In this document: positions 18,492 through 27,275 of the stretch, piece after piece
How positions within the stretch are numbered: the stretch's first letter is position 1
How the letters are laid out: each line of letters opens with the position of its first letter
Assembly (NCBI RefSeq): GCF_002778325.1
Contig: NZ_NESI01000007.1
Span: 1 to 64,000, forward strand
Direction of reading: 5' to 3'
Origin: Limnohabitans sp. B9-3
Lineage (GTDB): Bacteria > Pseudomonadota > Gammaproteobacteria > Burkholderiales > Burkholderiaceae_C
DNA: 64,000 nt
Translations under genes and position numbers: made by a program
The notes under the pieces: model-generated
Told to the model about the DNA's origin: nothing
Databases searched by the model: none
The model's input: only the letters and a program-made list of their open reading frames with translations

Positions 18492-19562
18492 ATGCCCCGC
18501 ATTCTCACCACCTTGGCTTGCGCTTTGACCAGCGTGACGGCCGCCTTGATCACTGGCTTTTACGCACCTGCCGTTTCGGCTCAGACCTCGGTGCTCAACA
18601 TTTACTCAGCCCGGCATTACCCAACCGACGAAGCGCTGTACAGCGACTTCACCAAAGCCACGGGCATACAGATCAACCGTGTGGACTCTGACGACGCCGG
18701 CATCGTGGCTCGCCTGAAAGCTGAAGGCAGCGCGTCCCCCGCCGACATCATTTTGTTGGTCGATGCCTCGCGCTTGTGGCGCGGTGAGGTCGATGGCTTG
18801 TTCCTCCCCATTCAATCCAAGGTGCTAGAGGCTGCCGTCCCTGCCGAGTTGCGCGCCAAGCCCGCAGACAACGGCGCAACGGCTTGGTTCGGCCTGTCCA
18901 CACGCGCACGCGTGGTGGTGTACGACAAACTCAAAGTCAAACGGGAAGATGTTGACACCTACGAAGAGTTAGCCGACACCAAAAACAAAGGCAAGCTGTG
19001 CATCCGCTCTGGCTCGCATCCCTACAACCTGAGCTTGTTTGGCGCGATGACCGAACACCTCGGGCCTGCTGCCACGGAAATCTGGCTCAAAGGCATGGTC
19101 GACAACATGGCTCGCGCACCCAAGGGCGGTGACACCGACCAAATCAAAGCGGTGGCCAGCGGCGAGTGCGGCATTGCGGTGACCAACACCTATTACTTGG
19201 CGCGTTTGATGCGCTCGACCAACCCCGCCGACAAAGCGGTGGCCGAGCGTGTGGGCGTGGTGTTCCCCAACCAACAAAGCTGGGGCACCCATGTGAACGT
19301 GGCTGGTGGCGCAGTGGCGCGTTACGCCAAGAATCCAACCAACGCCGTGAAGTTTTTGGAATACCTCGTCAGTCCCGCAGCACAAAACCATTTTGCCAAC
19401 GGCAACAACGAGTGGCCCGTGGTCAAAGGTCTGAAGCTAGACAACCCTGCCCTCCAAGCCATGACCGGCGGCAGCTTCAAGAGCGAGCTGGTGCCCATCA
19501 GCGCCGTGGGCATGAACCAAATCAAGGTGCAACAAATGTTGGACCGCGTGGGTTTCAAATAA
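18492..19562 (+). CDS. fbpA: periplasmic ferric iron-binding protein (FbpA-like), 356 aa
   Basis: Signal peptide of about 30 residues (MPRILTTLACALTSVTAALI...) ending near AVSAQ. The mature protein starts VLNIYSARHYPTDEALYSDF, giving the conserved His/Tyr region, and has the adjacent iron-ligand tyrosines in NTYYLARLM (precursor residues about 234-235). It binds Fe3+ in the periplasm and hands it to FbpB/FbpC. The start ATG at 18492 is preferred over an in-frame TTG at 18477. Followed by a strong terminator. Confidence 0.94.
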   Translation: MPRILTTLACALTSVTAALITGFYAPAVSAQTSVLNIYSARHYPTDEALYSDFTKATGIQINRVDSDDAGIVARLKAEGSASPADIILLVDASRLWRGEVDGLFLPIQSKVLEAAVPAELRAKPADNGATAWFGLSTRARVVVYDKLKVKREDVDTYEELADTKNKGKLCIRSGSHPYNLSLFGAMTEHLGPAATEIWLKGMVDNMARAPKGGDTDQIKAVASGECGIAVTNTYYLARLMRSTNPADKAVAERVGVVFPNQQSWGTHVNVAGGAVARYAKNPTNAVKFLEYLVSPAAQNHFANGNNEWPVVKGLKLDNPALQAMTGGSFKSELVPISAVGMNQIKVQQMLDRVGFK

Positions 19563-19613
19563 GGCCATCGATGCGCGGCTGACACGGCGGCGCTCGACAA
19601 AACAGGCACACAC

Positions 19614-19639
19614 CAGGCGCGCCTCGCGCCTGACTTTTT
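19614..19639 (+). terminator. rho-independent terminator after fbpA
   Basis: CAGGCGCG (19614-19621), loop CCT, CGCGCCTG (19625-19632), then ACTTTTT. This separates fbpA transcription from the TonB-receptor operon. Confidence 0.85.
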
Positions 19640-19709
19640 CGGCCAGCCAACAAACCCCGTGTTTGTCGCCCTCAGTGCAAGGGCGTGTAGCCAGCCTCTG
19701 ATCACACCT

Positions 19710-19725
19710 GCCGAAATTTTTCGGC
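19710..19725. promoter_or_regulatory. 16-bp palindrome upstream of the TonB-dependent receptor
   Basis: GCCGAAATTTTTCGGC is a perfect inverted repeat whose end lies 24 bases before the receptor ATG. A second small repeat (ACAAAC...GTTTGT) lies at 19650-19666. Either could be an operator; neither matches the Fur consensus. Confidence 0.35.
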
Positions 19726-19748
19726 CACCTTCATCAGGAGCTTGTTCC

Positions 19749-22013
19749 ATGGCGACCACCCGTTCGCGGCTCAACCGACGCCGCTTGTCTTTCTCTGCGC
19801 CTCGCACAGCACCCATGCAAGCTGCGCAGCCCTCCAAACTCTTGCCATTAGGCGCCATGTTGTTGGCGGCCAGTTTGGCAACGACTGCACATGCACAAGC
19901 TGAGAAAACGCTCAACACCGTCACCGTGCGCGAGAAGGCAGAAATGGCGGAAGGCAAAGACAGCCTGCGCGCCACCGAAACCAGCATCGGCAAAGGCAAA
20001 CAGCAACTGCGCGACATTCCTCAGTCCATCACCGTGGTCACCGAAAAACAGCTGGATGACCGCAACCTCGACACCGTCAAAGACGCCCTCAAACAAACCG
20101 CAGGCATCACGTTTCAAGCGGCCGAAGGCGGCGAAGAAGACATTCGCTTGCGTGGCTTTGCACTGTCCACCACGGGCGATATTTTTGTGGATGGATTGCG
20201 CGACCCCGCGTTCTACGACCGCGACACCTTCAACCTCGACCGCGTGGAGCTCTTGCGCGGCTCGGCCTCGATGTTGTTTGGCCGCGGCTCCACGGGCGGT
20301 GCGGTCAACTTGGTCAACAAAGTGCCGCGCTTGATGGACGAGAACCAGATCGACATGACCGTGGGCAGCCACACCCACCGCCGCGTGGTGGGTGACTTCA
20401 ACCAACAAACGGGCGAGAGCTCGGCCCTGCGCGTGAGCGCCATGAAGACCACCGCAGACAACAACGGCGCGGGCAGCAGCATTGACAAACAAGGCATCGC
20501 CGGCAGCTACCGTTGGGGAATTGGCGAGCGTGACGAATTCACCGCCAGCCTCTACCGTTTAGAAAACAACAACGGCATCAATTACGGCATGCCGTGGATC
20601 AAACCGACCAGCGCCAGCCCAGCCAGCACCACCACGCTATTACCCGTGAGCCCCACCAGCAATTACGGTATGGCCAGCGATTACAACAACGGCACTGCCA
20701 CCTATGCCACCCTGGCACACACGCACCGCTTTGACGGCGACACCGAGCTGACCACCCGCGTGCGACAAGGCAGCTTCACCCGCGACCAACGCGCCAGCAC
20801 CCTTCGCACCAGCGCTGCGTTGGACACATTTGGCACATCGTCCACGCTCACCCGCGGCACACAAAACAAAATTCAAGACCTGGGCACGCTGTACGTGCAA
20901 AGCGACCTCAGCAGCAAATTCACCGCCTGGGGTGTGAAGCATGAAGTGCTCAGCGGCGTGGACGTTGCGCGTGAACAAAAAACCGTCTATGCCGCGCGCA
21001 CCACTGCACAAGGTTTAGGCGGCGTGGACTTGGTCAAACCCAACACCACCGTGGGTACGCCCGATGACGGCGCATGGGTCAACGAAGCGTCAAGGGCTTT
21101 GCGCGTCAACAACCAATACACCGCGACGGCTTGGGGCGTGTACGCGCAAGACTTGGTGCAAGTGGCACCGCACTGGAAGCTCTTGGGCGGCTTGCGCTAC
21201 GACCGCCTCAAAGGCAACTACGACAGCTTTGCAGCTCCCGCCAACGGAGCCAACGCTGTAAACGGTGCCATGAGCCATTACCAAATGGAAGTGGGCGAGT
21301 GGAGCAAACGCGTAGGCGCATTGTTCCAACCCAGCGAGCGCGAGTCGTACCACTTCTCAGCCGCCACCTCGTTCAACACCTCGGGCGATGCTTACTCACT
21401 GGGCGCTGGCAACAAAGACGTACCGCCCGAGCAAAGCATTAACTTAGAGCTGGGCGCGAAGCTAGATTCCGCTGACAAAAACTTCAGCACGCGCTACGCC
21501 TTGTTTCAATCCACCAAACTGAACGAGCGCAACACCGACCCTTTGCAACCCGGCGTGACCGTGTTGTCGGGCCGTCGCCATGCGGCGGGTTTAGAAGCCG
21601 ACATCACCGGCCGGCTGTCTCCGCGCTGGGACGTGTTTGGCTCCTTCATGTGGATGCCCGTGGCCAAAATTGATGTGGGCGGCCAAGGCGCCGAAGCGGC
21701 GGGCGCACGGCCATCACTCACCCCGCGTGTTAGCGCCACGCTGTGGAACACCTACCAAATCAACGGCCAATGGCGCGTGGGTGCAGGCCTGAATCACCGT
21801 GGTGCGCAAACGCCCAACCGCAACCCAGGCTGGGAAGCCCCCGCCTTCACCACCGCCGATGTGATGGCCGAGTACCGCGTCGACGAGAAACTGACCTTCA
21901 AGGGCAACGTGAGCAACCTCACCAACAAGCTCTACGCCGACCAGCTGTACAGCGGCCATTACGTGCCGGGTGCTGGGCGCTTGGTGCAGGTGACGGGCTC
22001 TTACAAGTTCTGA
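19749..22013 (+). CDS. TonB-dependent catecholate siderophore receptor (Fiu/PiuA-like), 754 aa
   Basis: Outer-membrane importer. After a long Arg-rich signal peptide (about residues 1-53, ending TTAHAQA) comes a TonB-box/plug region: LNTVTVREKAE, RDIPQSITVVTEKQLDDRNL, and FGRGSTGGAVNLVNKVP, the plug signature. The 22-strand barrel follows and ends in GSYKF, the terminal Phe used by BAM. I use the ATG at 19749, with GGAG nine bases upstream. The gene is followed by piuC, tonB, exbB, exbD and hemP with tiny gaps, a self-contained uptake operon. Catecholate preference is inferred from the piuC partnership. Confidence 0.92.
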   Translation: MATTRSRLNRRRLSFSAPRTAPMQAAQPSKLLPLGAMLLAASLATTAHAQAEKTLNTVTVREKAEMAEGKDSLRATETSIGKGKQQLRDIPQSITVVTEKQLDDRNLDTVKDALKQTAGITFQAAEGGEEDIRLRGFALSTTGDIFVDGLRDPAFYDRDTFNLDRVELLRGSASMLFGRGSTGGAVNLVNKVPRLMDENQIDMTVGSHTHRRVVGDFNQQTGESSALRVSAMKTTADNNGAGSSIDKQGIAGSYRWGIGERDEFTASLYRLENNNGINYGMPWIKPTSASPASTTTLLPVSPTSNYGMASDYNNGTATYATLAHTHRFDGDTELTTRVRQGSFTRDQRASTLRTSAALDTFGTSSTLTRGTQNKIQDLGTLYVQSDLSSKFTAWGVKHEVLSGVDVAREQKTVYAARTTAQGLGGVDLVKPNTTVGTPDDGAWVNEASRALRVNNQYTATAWGVYAQDLVQVAPHWKLLGGLRYDRLKGNYDSFAAPANGANAVNGAMSHYQMEVGEWSKRVGALFQPSERESYHFSAATSFNTSGDAYSLGAGNKDVPPEQSINLELGAKLDSADKNFSTRYALFQSTKLNERNTDPLQPGVTVLSGRRHAAGLEADITGRLSPRWDVFGSFMWMPVAKIDVGGQGAEAAGARPSLTPRVSATLWNTYQINGQWRVGAGLNHRGAQTPNRNPGWEAPAFTTADVMAEYRVDEKLTFKGNVSNLTNKLYADQLYSGHYVPGAGRLVQVTGSYKF

Positions 22014-22031
22014 GTTTCAAAGGAAACAAAC

Positions 22032-22712
22032 ATGCTGCTGACCTTGCCCGATGTGTTGTCGCCCGAACAGCTGAACCAAGCCCGCGCTTGGCTCAAAGAC
22101 GCGCCTTGGGAGCCCGGCCTCGGCACGGCGGGCCGGCAAGCGGCGATGGTGAAACACAACGAGCAATTGCCGCAGACCAGTGACGCCGCCGTCAACATTC
22201 GAGAGATGGTGCTCAAGGCACTCAACGCCAACCCCACCTTCTTTTCGGCCACGCTGCCAAAGAAGATTTACACGCCACGCATCAACCGCTACGCGGGCGA
22301 CAGCAATTACTTTGGCAAACACATTGACGGCGCCATCCGCATGTTGAGCCACGAGAAGCGCGTGCGCACCGACATCTCGTGCACCGTGTTTTTGAGCGAC
22401 CCCAACAGCTACGACGGCGGCGAGCTGACCATTGCCGACACCTATGGCGAGCAACGCATCAAGCTGCCTGCGGGCAGCATCGTCGTCTACCCCGGCACGA
22501 GCTTGCACGAGGTCAAACCCGTCACACGCGGCGAACGTTTGGCTTGCTTCTTTTGGATTGAAAGCTTGGTACGCAGCGACGAGCAACGCCGCTTGCTGTA
22601 CGAGCTCGACATGAGCATCTTGAGCTTGCGCGACCAATATGGCGAACTGCCCGAGGCGGTGACACAAACCGGCCTGTATCACAACCTCTTGCGCATGTGG
22701 GCGGACACCTGA
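22032..22712 (+). CDS. piuC: PKHD-type Fe(II)/2-oxoglutarate hydroxylase (PiuC/YbiX), 226 aa
   Basis: Cytoplasmic dioxygenase of the YbiX/PiuC family. Iron ligands are visible: H97 and D99 in [10 protein letters not shown] and H159 in [13 protein letters not shown], with R169 positioned to bind 2-oxoglutarate. Length matches the family (about 225). It regularly accompanies Fiu/PiuA receptors, as it does here 18 bp downstream. Its substrate is not established; roles in siderophore handling or iron-regulated modification have been proposed. The TGA overlaps the tonB ATG by one base. Confidence 0.94.
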   Translation: MLLTLPDVLSPEQLNQARAWLKDAPWEPGLGTAGRQAAMVKHNEQLPQTSDAAVNIREMVLKALNANPTFFSATLPKKIYTPRINRYAGDSNYFGKHIDGAIRMLSHEKRVRTDISCTVFLSDPNSYDGGELTIADTYGEQRIKLPAGSIVVYPGTSLHEVKPVTRGERLACFFWIESLVRSDEQRRLLYELDMSILSLRDQYGELPEAVTQTGLYHNLLRMWADT

Positions 22713-23431
22713 TGCTGCCATTCACCTTCGCATCGGCGCATCCACGCGTGCCACGCACAACCCCCGTCGTGGTGCTGTGCGTGGTGGCTCTGCATGTGCT
22801 GGCCATCGGCGCTTTGTTGCTGTCGCCCAGCACAACGACGATTGATGCCCCTCAAAGCATCGCCATAGACATGGTGCTCGCCTCCGTGAGCAACTCGCCA
22901 AGTCGAGTGCCGCCAGTGGCCTCTGCCACGCAGACAGTTCAAAAAGCGTCGACCAAGACTGCGTCGACCCAGCCTCCCTCAACATCGGCAGTTGCTGCCG
23001 CCGCAGTTTCGCCTTCGCCCTCGCTTGCAAAAGCATCATCGTCACCACCAGTCACGCGCAACACAGAGGCACTCCCTGCAACTGCGCCCATCCATAGCAA
23101 CGACGCGCCAACAGGCCGCTCGCCTCCTGCGCCCACCGGCGCACCCGCCTTCAGTCTGCCCAGCAGCGAAGCCCACGGTTTGAACAACCCTGCGCCCACT
23201 TACCCGCGCCAAAGCCGCCGCTTGAATGAGCAAGGGCAAGTCCTCATTCGGGTGTTTGTAGCGGCTGACGGCTCGCCGCAACAAGGCGAGGTCAAAACCA
23301 GCAGTGGTTTTGACCGCTTAGACCAAGAAGCCCTGCGCACCGTTTTGCGCTGGCGGTTTGTGCCAGGCCAACGCTTGGGCACGCCCGAGGCCATGTGGTT
23401 CAACGTCCCCGTTAATTTTGTTTTGGAATAA
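22712..23431 (+). CDS. tonB: energy transducer TonB, 239 aa
   Basis: One N-terminal transmembrane helix (VVVLCVVALHVLAIGALLL), a Pro/Ser/Thr/Ala-rich periplasm-spanning segment (about residues 45-155), and a C-terminal TonB domain with PAPTYPRQSRRLNEQGQVLI and VLRWRFVPG. The ATG at 22712 is used; a GTG at 22697 would add five residues. It conveys proton-motive energy from ExbBD to the receptor. The spacer is rich in Ser/Ala rather than the common EP/KP repeats. Confidence 0.93.
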   Translation: MLPFTFASAHPRVPRTTPVVVLCVVALHVLAIGALLLSPSTTTIDAPQSIAIDMVLASVSNSPSRVPPVASATQTVQKASTKTASTQPPSTSAVAAAAVSPSPSLAKASSSPPVTRNTEALPATAPIHSNDAPTGRSPPAPTGAPAFSLPSSEAHGLNNPAPTYPRQSRRLNEQGQVLIRVFVAADGSPQQGEVKTSSGFDRLDQEALRTVLRWRFVPGQRLGTPEAMWFNVPVNFVLE

Positions 23432-23446
23432 CTTTTGGAAACTGTC

Positions 23447-24157
23447 ATGGAAAACCAGCCCGGCATTTTGAATTTTTGGCAACAGGGTGACGTCATCACC
23501 CACATCGTGGCTTTGCTCTTAGTGGGCATGTCTGTGTTGTCGTGGGTCGTCATCGTCATGAAGGCGCTCGACATCGTGCGCCTGAAACGCATGGCGCAAA
23601 ACGTCGAATCGTTTTGGCACAGCAGCAACTTGGACGAAGGCTTGGCCGCCTTGGATGGCACAGCCACCCACACCGCCAACACCAACCCGTTTTACAGCTT
23701 GGCACAACAAGGCCACGAAGCCTCAGCCCACCACCGCGCCACGCAAGAACAGCTGCACGACAGTTTGGACGTGAGCGACTGGGTCACGCGCAGCTTGCGC
23801 AACGCCATGGACGACTCGACCGCCCGCCTACAAGCCGGCTTGGCTGTGTTGGCCTCCATTGGTTCCACGGCACCCTTTGTCGGTTTGTTCGGCACGGTGT
23901 GGGGCATTTATCACGCGCTCATTGGCATTGGCGCTTCAGGTCAAGTCGGTATAGACCGTGTGGCGGGCCCCATTGGCGAAGCGCTCATCATGACGGCCCT
24001 GGGGCTGGTGGTCGCTGTTCCTGCGGTGTTGGGCTACAACGCCTTGGTACGCGGCAACAAGTTCATCTTGGGTCAACTCAACCGTTTCGCGCACGACTTA
24101 CACGCCTTTTTGGTCACAGGTGCGCGTGTGGGCCAACGTGACCGAGCAGGCGTTTGA
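23447..24157 (+). CDS. exbB: biopolymer transport protein ExbB, 236 aa
   Basis: MotA/TolQ/ExbB proton-channel protein with three membrane helices: about residues 20-42, and 125-150 and 175-197 around AGLAVLASIGSTAPFVGLFG and VAGPIGEALIMTALGLVVAV, both conserved. It forms the stator pentamer with ExbD in the inner membrane. The ATG at 23447 is chosen over an in-frame TTG at 23435. It sits between tonB (15-bp gap) and exbD (2-bp gap). Confidence 0.94.
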   Translation: MENQPGILNFWQQGDVITHIVALLLVGMSVLSWVVIVMKALDIVRLKRMAQNVESFWHSSNLDEGLAALDGTATHTANTNPFYSLAQQGHEASAHHRATQEQLHDSLDVSDWVTRSLRNAMDDSTARLQAGLAVLASIGSTAPFVGLFGTVWGIYHALIGIGASGQVGIDRVAGPIGEALIMTALGLVVAVPAVLGYNALVRGNKFILGQLNRFAHDLHAFLVTGARVGQRDRAGV

Positions 24158-24159
24158 AC

Positions 24160-24567
24160 ATGACCTACCTACCCGAACACGCCGAAGACGAAGTGATGAC
24201 AGAGATCAACATGACGCCCTTGATTGACGTGATGTTGGTGCTGTTGATTGTGTTCATCTTGGCTGTGCCCGCCATTCAAAGCGCCATTCCCTTGACACTG
24301 CCGCGTGCGAGCGCTGCAGCGACCCAACAGCCCGCAGAGCCGGTGCGCTTAGACATTGACGCACAAGGCCGCGCCTACTGGAACGGCCAAGCCGTGGCTG
24401 ACGATGCGCTCAAAGCCCTGGCCCAACAGGCTGCCAGGCTTGACCCGCAACCGGTGGTACGCCTGAGCGGCGACCGCGCAGTGCCGTATGAGCGTGTGCT
24501 GCAAACGCTCAGCACCTTACAAGGCGCGGGCTTGGCCAAGGTCAACTTCATGGCGCAAAAGCCTTGA
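24160..24567 (+). CDS. exbD: biopolymer transport protein ExbD, 135 aa
   Basis: Single transmembrane helix near the N-terminus with the essential protonatable Asp (about D23) in MTPLIDVMLVLLIVFILAV, followed by a periplasmic ExbD domain. It uses ATG 24160, directly after the exbB stop. It works with ExbB and TonB to power the outer-membrane receptor. Confidence 0.94.
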   Translation: MTYLPEHAEDEVMTEINMTPLIDVMLVLLIVFILAVPAIQSAIPLTLPRASAAATQQPAEPVRLDIDAQGRAYWNGQAVADDALKALAQQAARLDPQPVVRLSGDRAVPYERVLQTLSTLQGAGLAKVNFMAQKP

Positions 24568-24585
24568 TGCTTCTTGCGTGAAGTC

Positions 24586-24792
24586 ATGAGCACTCGCCCC
24601 CCAACATCGGCCGCCAAAGCCACGTCATCGCAGCATGCGACGGTGCCTGCAATGGCTGTGGCGCCCGTTCCACCGCTGCGCGTTGACAGCTCCGTGCTGA
24701 TGGGTGGCCAACGGGTTCTGGAGATCGTGCATTTGGGTGAGGTGTATCGCCTGCAAACCACACGTTTCGGGAAGTTGATTTTGACCAAGTGA
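24586..24792 (+). CDS. hemP: hemin uptake protein HemP family, 68 aa
   Basis: The C-terminal half has the HemP signature: a Ser-Ser-x-L-x-GG motif (VDSSVLMGGQ), VLEIVHLGEVYRLQTTRFGK and the ending LILTK. The N-terminal 30 residues are Ala/Pro/Thr-rich and disordered-looking. HemP proteins are small, iron/Fur-regulated and found by haem or siderophore uptake genes; in Burkholderiales they have been proposed to influence expression of iron genes. Start ATG 24586. Last gene of the TonB operon. Confidence 0.9.
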   Translation: MSTRPPTSAAKATSSQHATVPAMAVAPVPPLRVDSSVLMGGQRVLEIVHLGEVYRLQTTRFGKLILTK

Positions 24793-24820
24793 TGACAAGG
24801 AGGTGGCCTCACGCAAGGCT

Positions 24821-24843
24821 GTCTCAATCGGCCTCATTGAGAC
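24821..24843 (+). terminator. hairpin after hemP, possible terminator
   Basis: GTCTCAAT (24821-24828) and ATTGAGAC (24836-24843) form perfect 8-bp arms with a 7-nt loop, 29 bp past the hemP stop. No T-run follows, so it is at best a weak terminator or a 3'-end stabiliser. Confidence 0.4.
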
Positions 24844-24885
24844 AAACAATCAGGGTTTTCACTTTTAGGGTTTACCATTCGTGTC

Positions 24886-24902
24886 AATGAGTTTGACTCA
24901 TT
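24886..24902. promoter_or_regulatory. inverted repeat upstream of ahpC
   Basis: AATGAGT-TTG-ACTCATT is a perfect 17-bp dyad 34 bp before the ahpC ATG. It does not fit the four-part OxyR pattern cleanly. It is a candidate operator or a promoter-overlapping repressor site; the regulator is unknown. Confidence 0.45.
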
Positions 24903-24936
24903 CGATAGTTTTTAACAACCACCCAAAGGAAACCCT

Positions 24937-25500
24937 ATGTCTTTGATCAACACCCAAGTTCAGCCTTTCAAAAACCAAGCCTTTCATAACGGCAAATTCA
25001 TCGAAGTGACCGAAGCCACGCTCAAAGGCAAGTGGAACGTGTTCATCTTCATGCCAGCCGCTTTCACCTTCAACTGCCCCACAGAAATTGAAGACGCTGC
25101 TGACAACTACGCTGCTTTCCAAAAAGCCGGTGCTGAGGTGTACATCATCACCACTGACACCCACTTCTCGCACAAAGTGTGGCACGAGACTTCGCCAGCT
25201 GTAGGCAAAGCCAAGTTCCCATTGATCGGTGACCCCACACACAAGTTGACACGCGCTTTTGGCGTGCACATCGAAGAAGATGGCCTGGCTTTGCGCGGCA
25301 CCTTCGTGATCAACCCAGAAGGCATGATCAAGACCATGGAAGTCCATTCCAACGAAATCGCCCGTGACGTGTCTGAGACATTGCGCAAGTTGACCGCCGC
25401 TCAGTACACCGCCGCCAACCCAGGCCAAGTTTGCCCAGCGAAGTGGAAAGAAGGCGCGAAGACTTTGGCGCCTTCGATCGACTTGGTCGGCAAGATCTAA
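24937..25500 (+). CDS. ahpC: alkyl hydroperoxide reductase subunit C (typical 2-Cys peroxiredoxin), 187 aa
   Basis: Reduces H2O2 and organic peroxides in the cytoplasm. The peroxidatic Cys is C47 in AAFTFNCPTE and the resolving Cys C166 in GQVCPAKWKEG; the full C-terminal tail makes it the robust-but-sensitive decamer class. Length equals E. coli AhpC. Good AAAGGA ribosome site. Downstream ahpF supplies the electrons; the 159-bp gap between them holds hairpins and a C-tract. Confidence 0.97.
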   Translation: MSLINTQVQPFKNQAFHNGKFIEVTEATLKGKWNVFIFMPAAFTFNCPTEIEDAADNYAAFQKAGAEVYIITTDTHFSHKVWHETSPAVGKAKFPLIGDPTHKLTRAFGVHIEEDGLALRGTFVINPEGMIKTMEVHSNEIARDVSETLRKLTAAQYTAANPGQVCPAKWKEGAKTLAPSIDLVGKI

Positions 25501-25514
25501 TTTTTTAGATCACA

Positions 25515-25592
25515 CCCTGCGATGCAGGGCGTTGAGCGCAGCGCACATCCGCCACAAGTGGGCGTGCGCTGTACCCAGCGAACCCCCCCCCC
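25515..25592 (+). repeat. ahpC-ahpF spacer: two hairpins and a 10-C homopolymer
   Basis: CCCTGC-GAT-GCAGGG at 25515-25529 is a perfect hairpin; a larger imperfect hairpin spans about 25541-25569 (GCGCAC...GTGCGC). An uninterrupted run of ten C follows at 25583-25592. The hairpins may attenuate or protect the ahpC transcript so that ahpC exceeds ahpF; the C-run is prone to slippage or sequencing error. Confidence 0.6.
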
Positions 25593-25659
25593 TCATCACC
25601 CAGGTCAGCGTTTGCAAAGCGTGGCCTAGGGTTTGCGCACCCCAAAACCGGAGAAAACC

Positions 25660-27225
25660 ATGCTCGACGACACACTCAAAGCCCAACTTCAACAGTACCT
25701 TGCCTTGTTACGCCAGCCCATCCGCTTGATCGCCTCACTCGACGACAGCGAAACAGGCAAAGACATGGGCGAGTTGCTTCAGACCATTGTTGGCCTGTCT
25801 GACAAAGTCACGCTCGACACTTCAGGCACGGATGCACGCAAGCCTTCATTCGCGGTTGTGCGTGAAAACGAAACCCAAGGCGTGCGCTTTGCAGGTTTGC
25901 CTTTGGGCCATGAGTTCACCTCTTTAGTGTTGGCCCTGTTGTGGACCGGCGGTCACCCACCCAAGGTGGAACAAGATGTGATCGACAGCATCAAGACCTT
26001 AGATGGCGACTTCAACTTTGAGGTCTACATGTCCCTCAGCTGCCACAACTGTCCCGACGTGGTGCAAGCGCTCTCGCTTATGGCCGTCGTCAACCCGAAG
26101 ATCAAGACCGTGGTGATTGAAGGCGGTGCGTTCCAGAAGGAAGTGGAAGAGCGCCAAATCATGGCCGTGCCCATGGTCTTCTTGAATGGCCAAGTGTTTG
26201 GCTCTGGCCGTATGAGCGTGGAAGAAATCGTGGCCAAACTCGACACAGGCGCCGCTGCCCGCGACGCCGTGAAGATGAGCGAGAAAGCGCCTTACGACGT
26301 GTTGATTGTCGGCGGTGGCCCAGCCGGTGCAGCGGCTGCGGTGTATGCCGCTCGCAAAGGCATTCGCGTAGGCATTGCCGCTGAGCGCTTTGGCGGTCAG
26401 CTGAACGACACCATGTCGATTGAAAACTACATCTCGGTGCTCGAGACCAACGGCCCCAAACTCGCCGCCGACCTCGAAGCGCAAGTGCAGCACTACGGCG
26501 TAGACATCATGGCCATGCAACGCGCCAGCCAAATTGTGGCTGCGCCTGAAGCCGGTGGATTGACCGAGGTGCACTTAGAAAACGGCGGCGTGCTCAAAGC
26601 CAAGAGCGTCATCTTGTCCACGGGCGCACGTTGGCGCAATGTGAACGTGCCCGGCGAGGCCGAGTACAAAAACAAAGGCGTAGCCTACTGCCCCCACTGC
26701 GACGGCCCCTTGTTCAAAGGCAAGCGCGTGGCGGTGATTGGTGGCGGCAACTCAGGCGTGGAAGCCGCCATCGATTTGGCCGGTTTGGTTGAGCACGTCA
26801 CCTTGATTGAATTTGCCGACCAACTCAAGGCCGATGCCGTGCTGGTCAACAAGCTGAAAAGCTTGCCCAACGTGACCATCCACGCCAACGCCCAAACCAC
26901 CGAAATCACGGGCGAAGGCGGCAAGGTCAATGGCTTGAACTACAAAGACCGCGCCACGAATGAGGTGCATCATGTCGAACTCGCTGGCGTGTTTGTGCAA
27001 ATTGGCTTGGTACCTAACACCGAGTTCTTGAAAGGCACCTTGGACTTGAGCAAATTTGGCGAAATCGAGATCGATGCCAAAGGCCACACCAGCATGCCTG
27101 GTGTGTTTGCAGCGGGTGACTGCACCACCATTCCGTTCAAGCAAATCATCATCGCCGCGGGTGAGGGCTCCAAGGCGGCCTTGTCAGCGTTTGATTACTT
27201 GATTCGCCAGCCTGTGTTGGCATAA
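25660..27225 (+). CDS. ahpF: alkyl hydroperoxide reductase subunit F, 521 aa
   Basis: NAD(P)H-dependent flavoprotein that re-reduces AhpC. The N-terminal double thioredoxin-fold part has C128/C131 in SLSCHNCPD; the FAD domain begins at [20 protein letters not shown]; the thioredoxin-reductase-like active site is C344/C347 in AYCPHCDGP; the NAD site [19 protein letters not shown] and the final [12 protein letters not shown] motif are intact. Start ATG 25660 ([17 protein letters not shown]); upstream GGAGAA. Ends before a strong shared terminator. Confidence 0.97.
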   Translation: MLDDTLKAQLQQYLALLRQPIRLIASLDDSETGKDMGELLQTIVGLSDKVTLDTSGTDARKPSFAVVRENETQGVRFAGLPLGHEFTSLVLALLWTGGHPPKVEQDVIDSIKTLDGDFNFEVYMSLSCHNCPDVVQALSLMAVVNPKIKTVVIEGGAFQKEVEERQIMAVPMVFLNGQVFGSGRMSVEEIVAKLDTGAAARDAVKMSEKAPYDVLIVGGGPAGAAAAVYAARKGIRVGIAAERFGGQLNDTMSIENYISVLETNGPKLAADLEAQVQHYGVDIMAMQRASQIVAAPEAGGLTEVHLENGGVLKAKSVILSTGARWRNVNVPGEAEYKNKGVAYCPHCDGPLFKGKRVAVIGGGNSGVEAAIDLAGLVEHVTLIEFADQLKADAVLVNKLKSLPNVTIHANAQTTEITGEGGKVNGLNYKDRATNEVHHVELAGVFVQIGLVPNTEFLKGTLDLSKFGEIEIDAKGHTSMPGVFAAGDCTTIPFKQIIIAAGEGSKAALSAFDYLIRQPVLA

Positions 27226-27243
27226 ATCCACGGTGGCAACTTG

Positions 27244-27273
27244 AAAGGGCAAGCGCGGTAGCGCTTGCCCTTT
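27244..27273. terminator. bidirectional terminator between ahpF and the DUF3501 gene
   Basis: AAAGGGCAAGCGC (27244-27256), loop GGTA, GCGCTTGCCCTTT (27261-27273), with T7 on the plus strand (27271-27277). It ends ahpF and overlaps the 3' end region of the convergent minus-strand operon. Confidence 0.92.
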
Positions 27274-27275
27274 TT

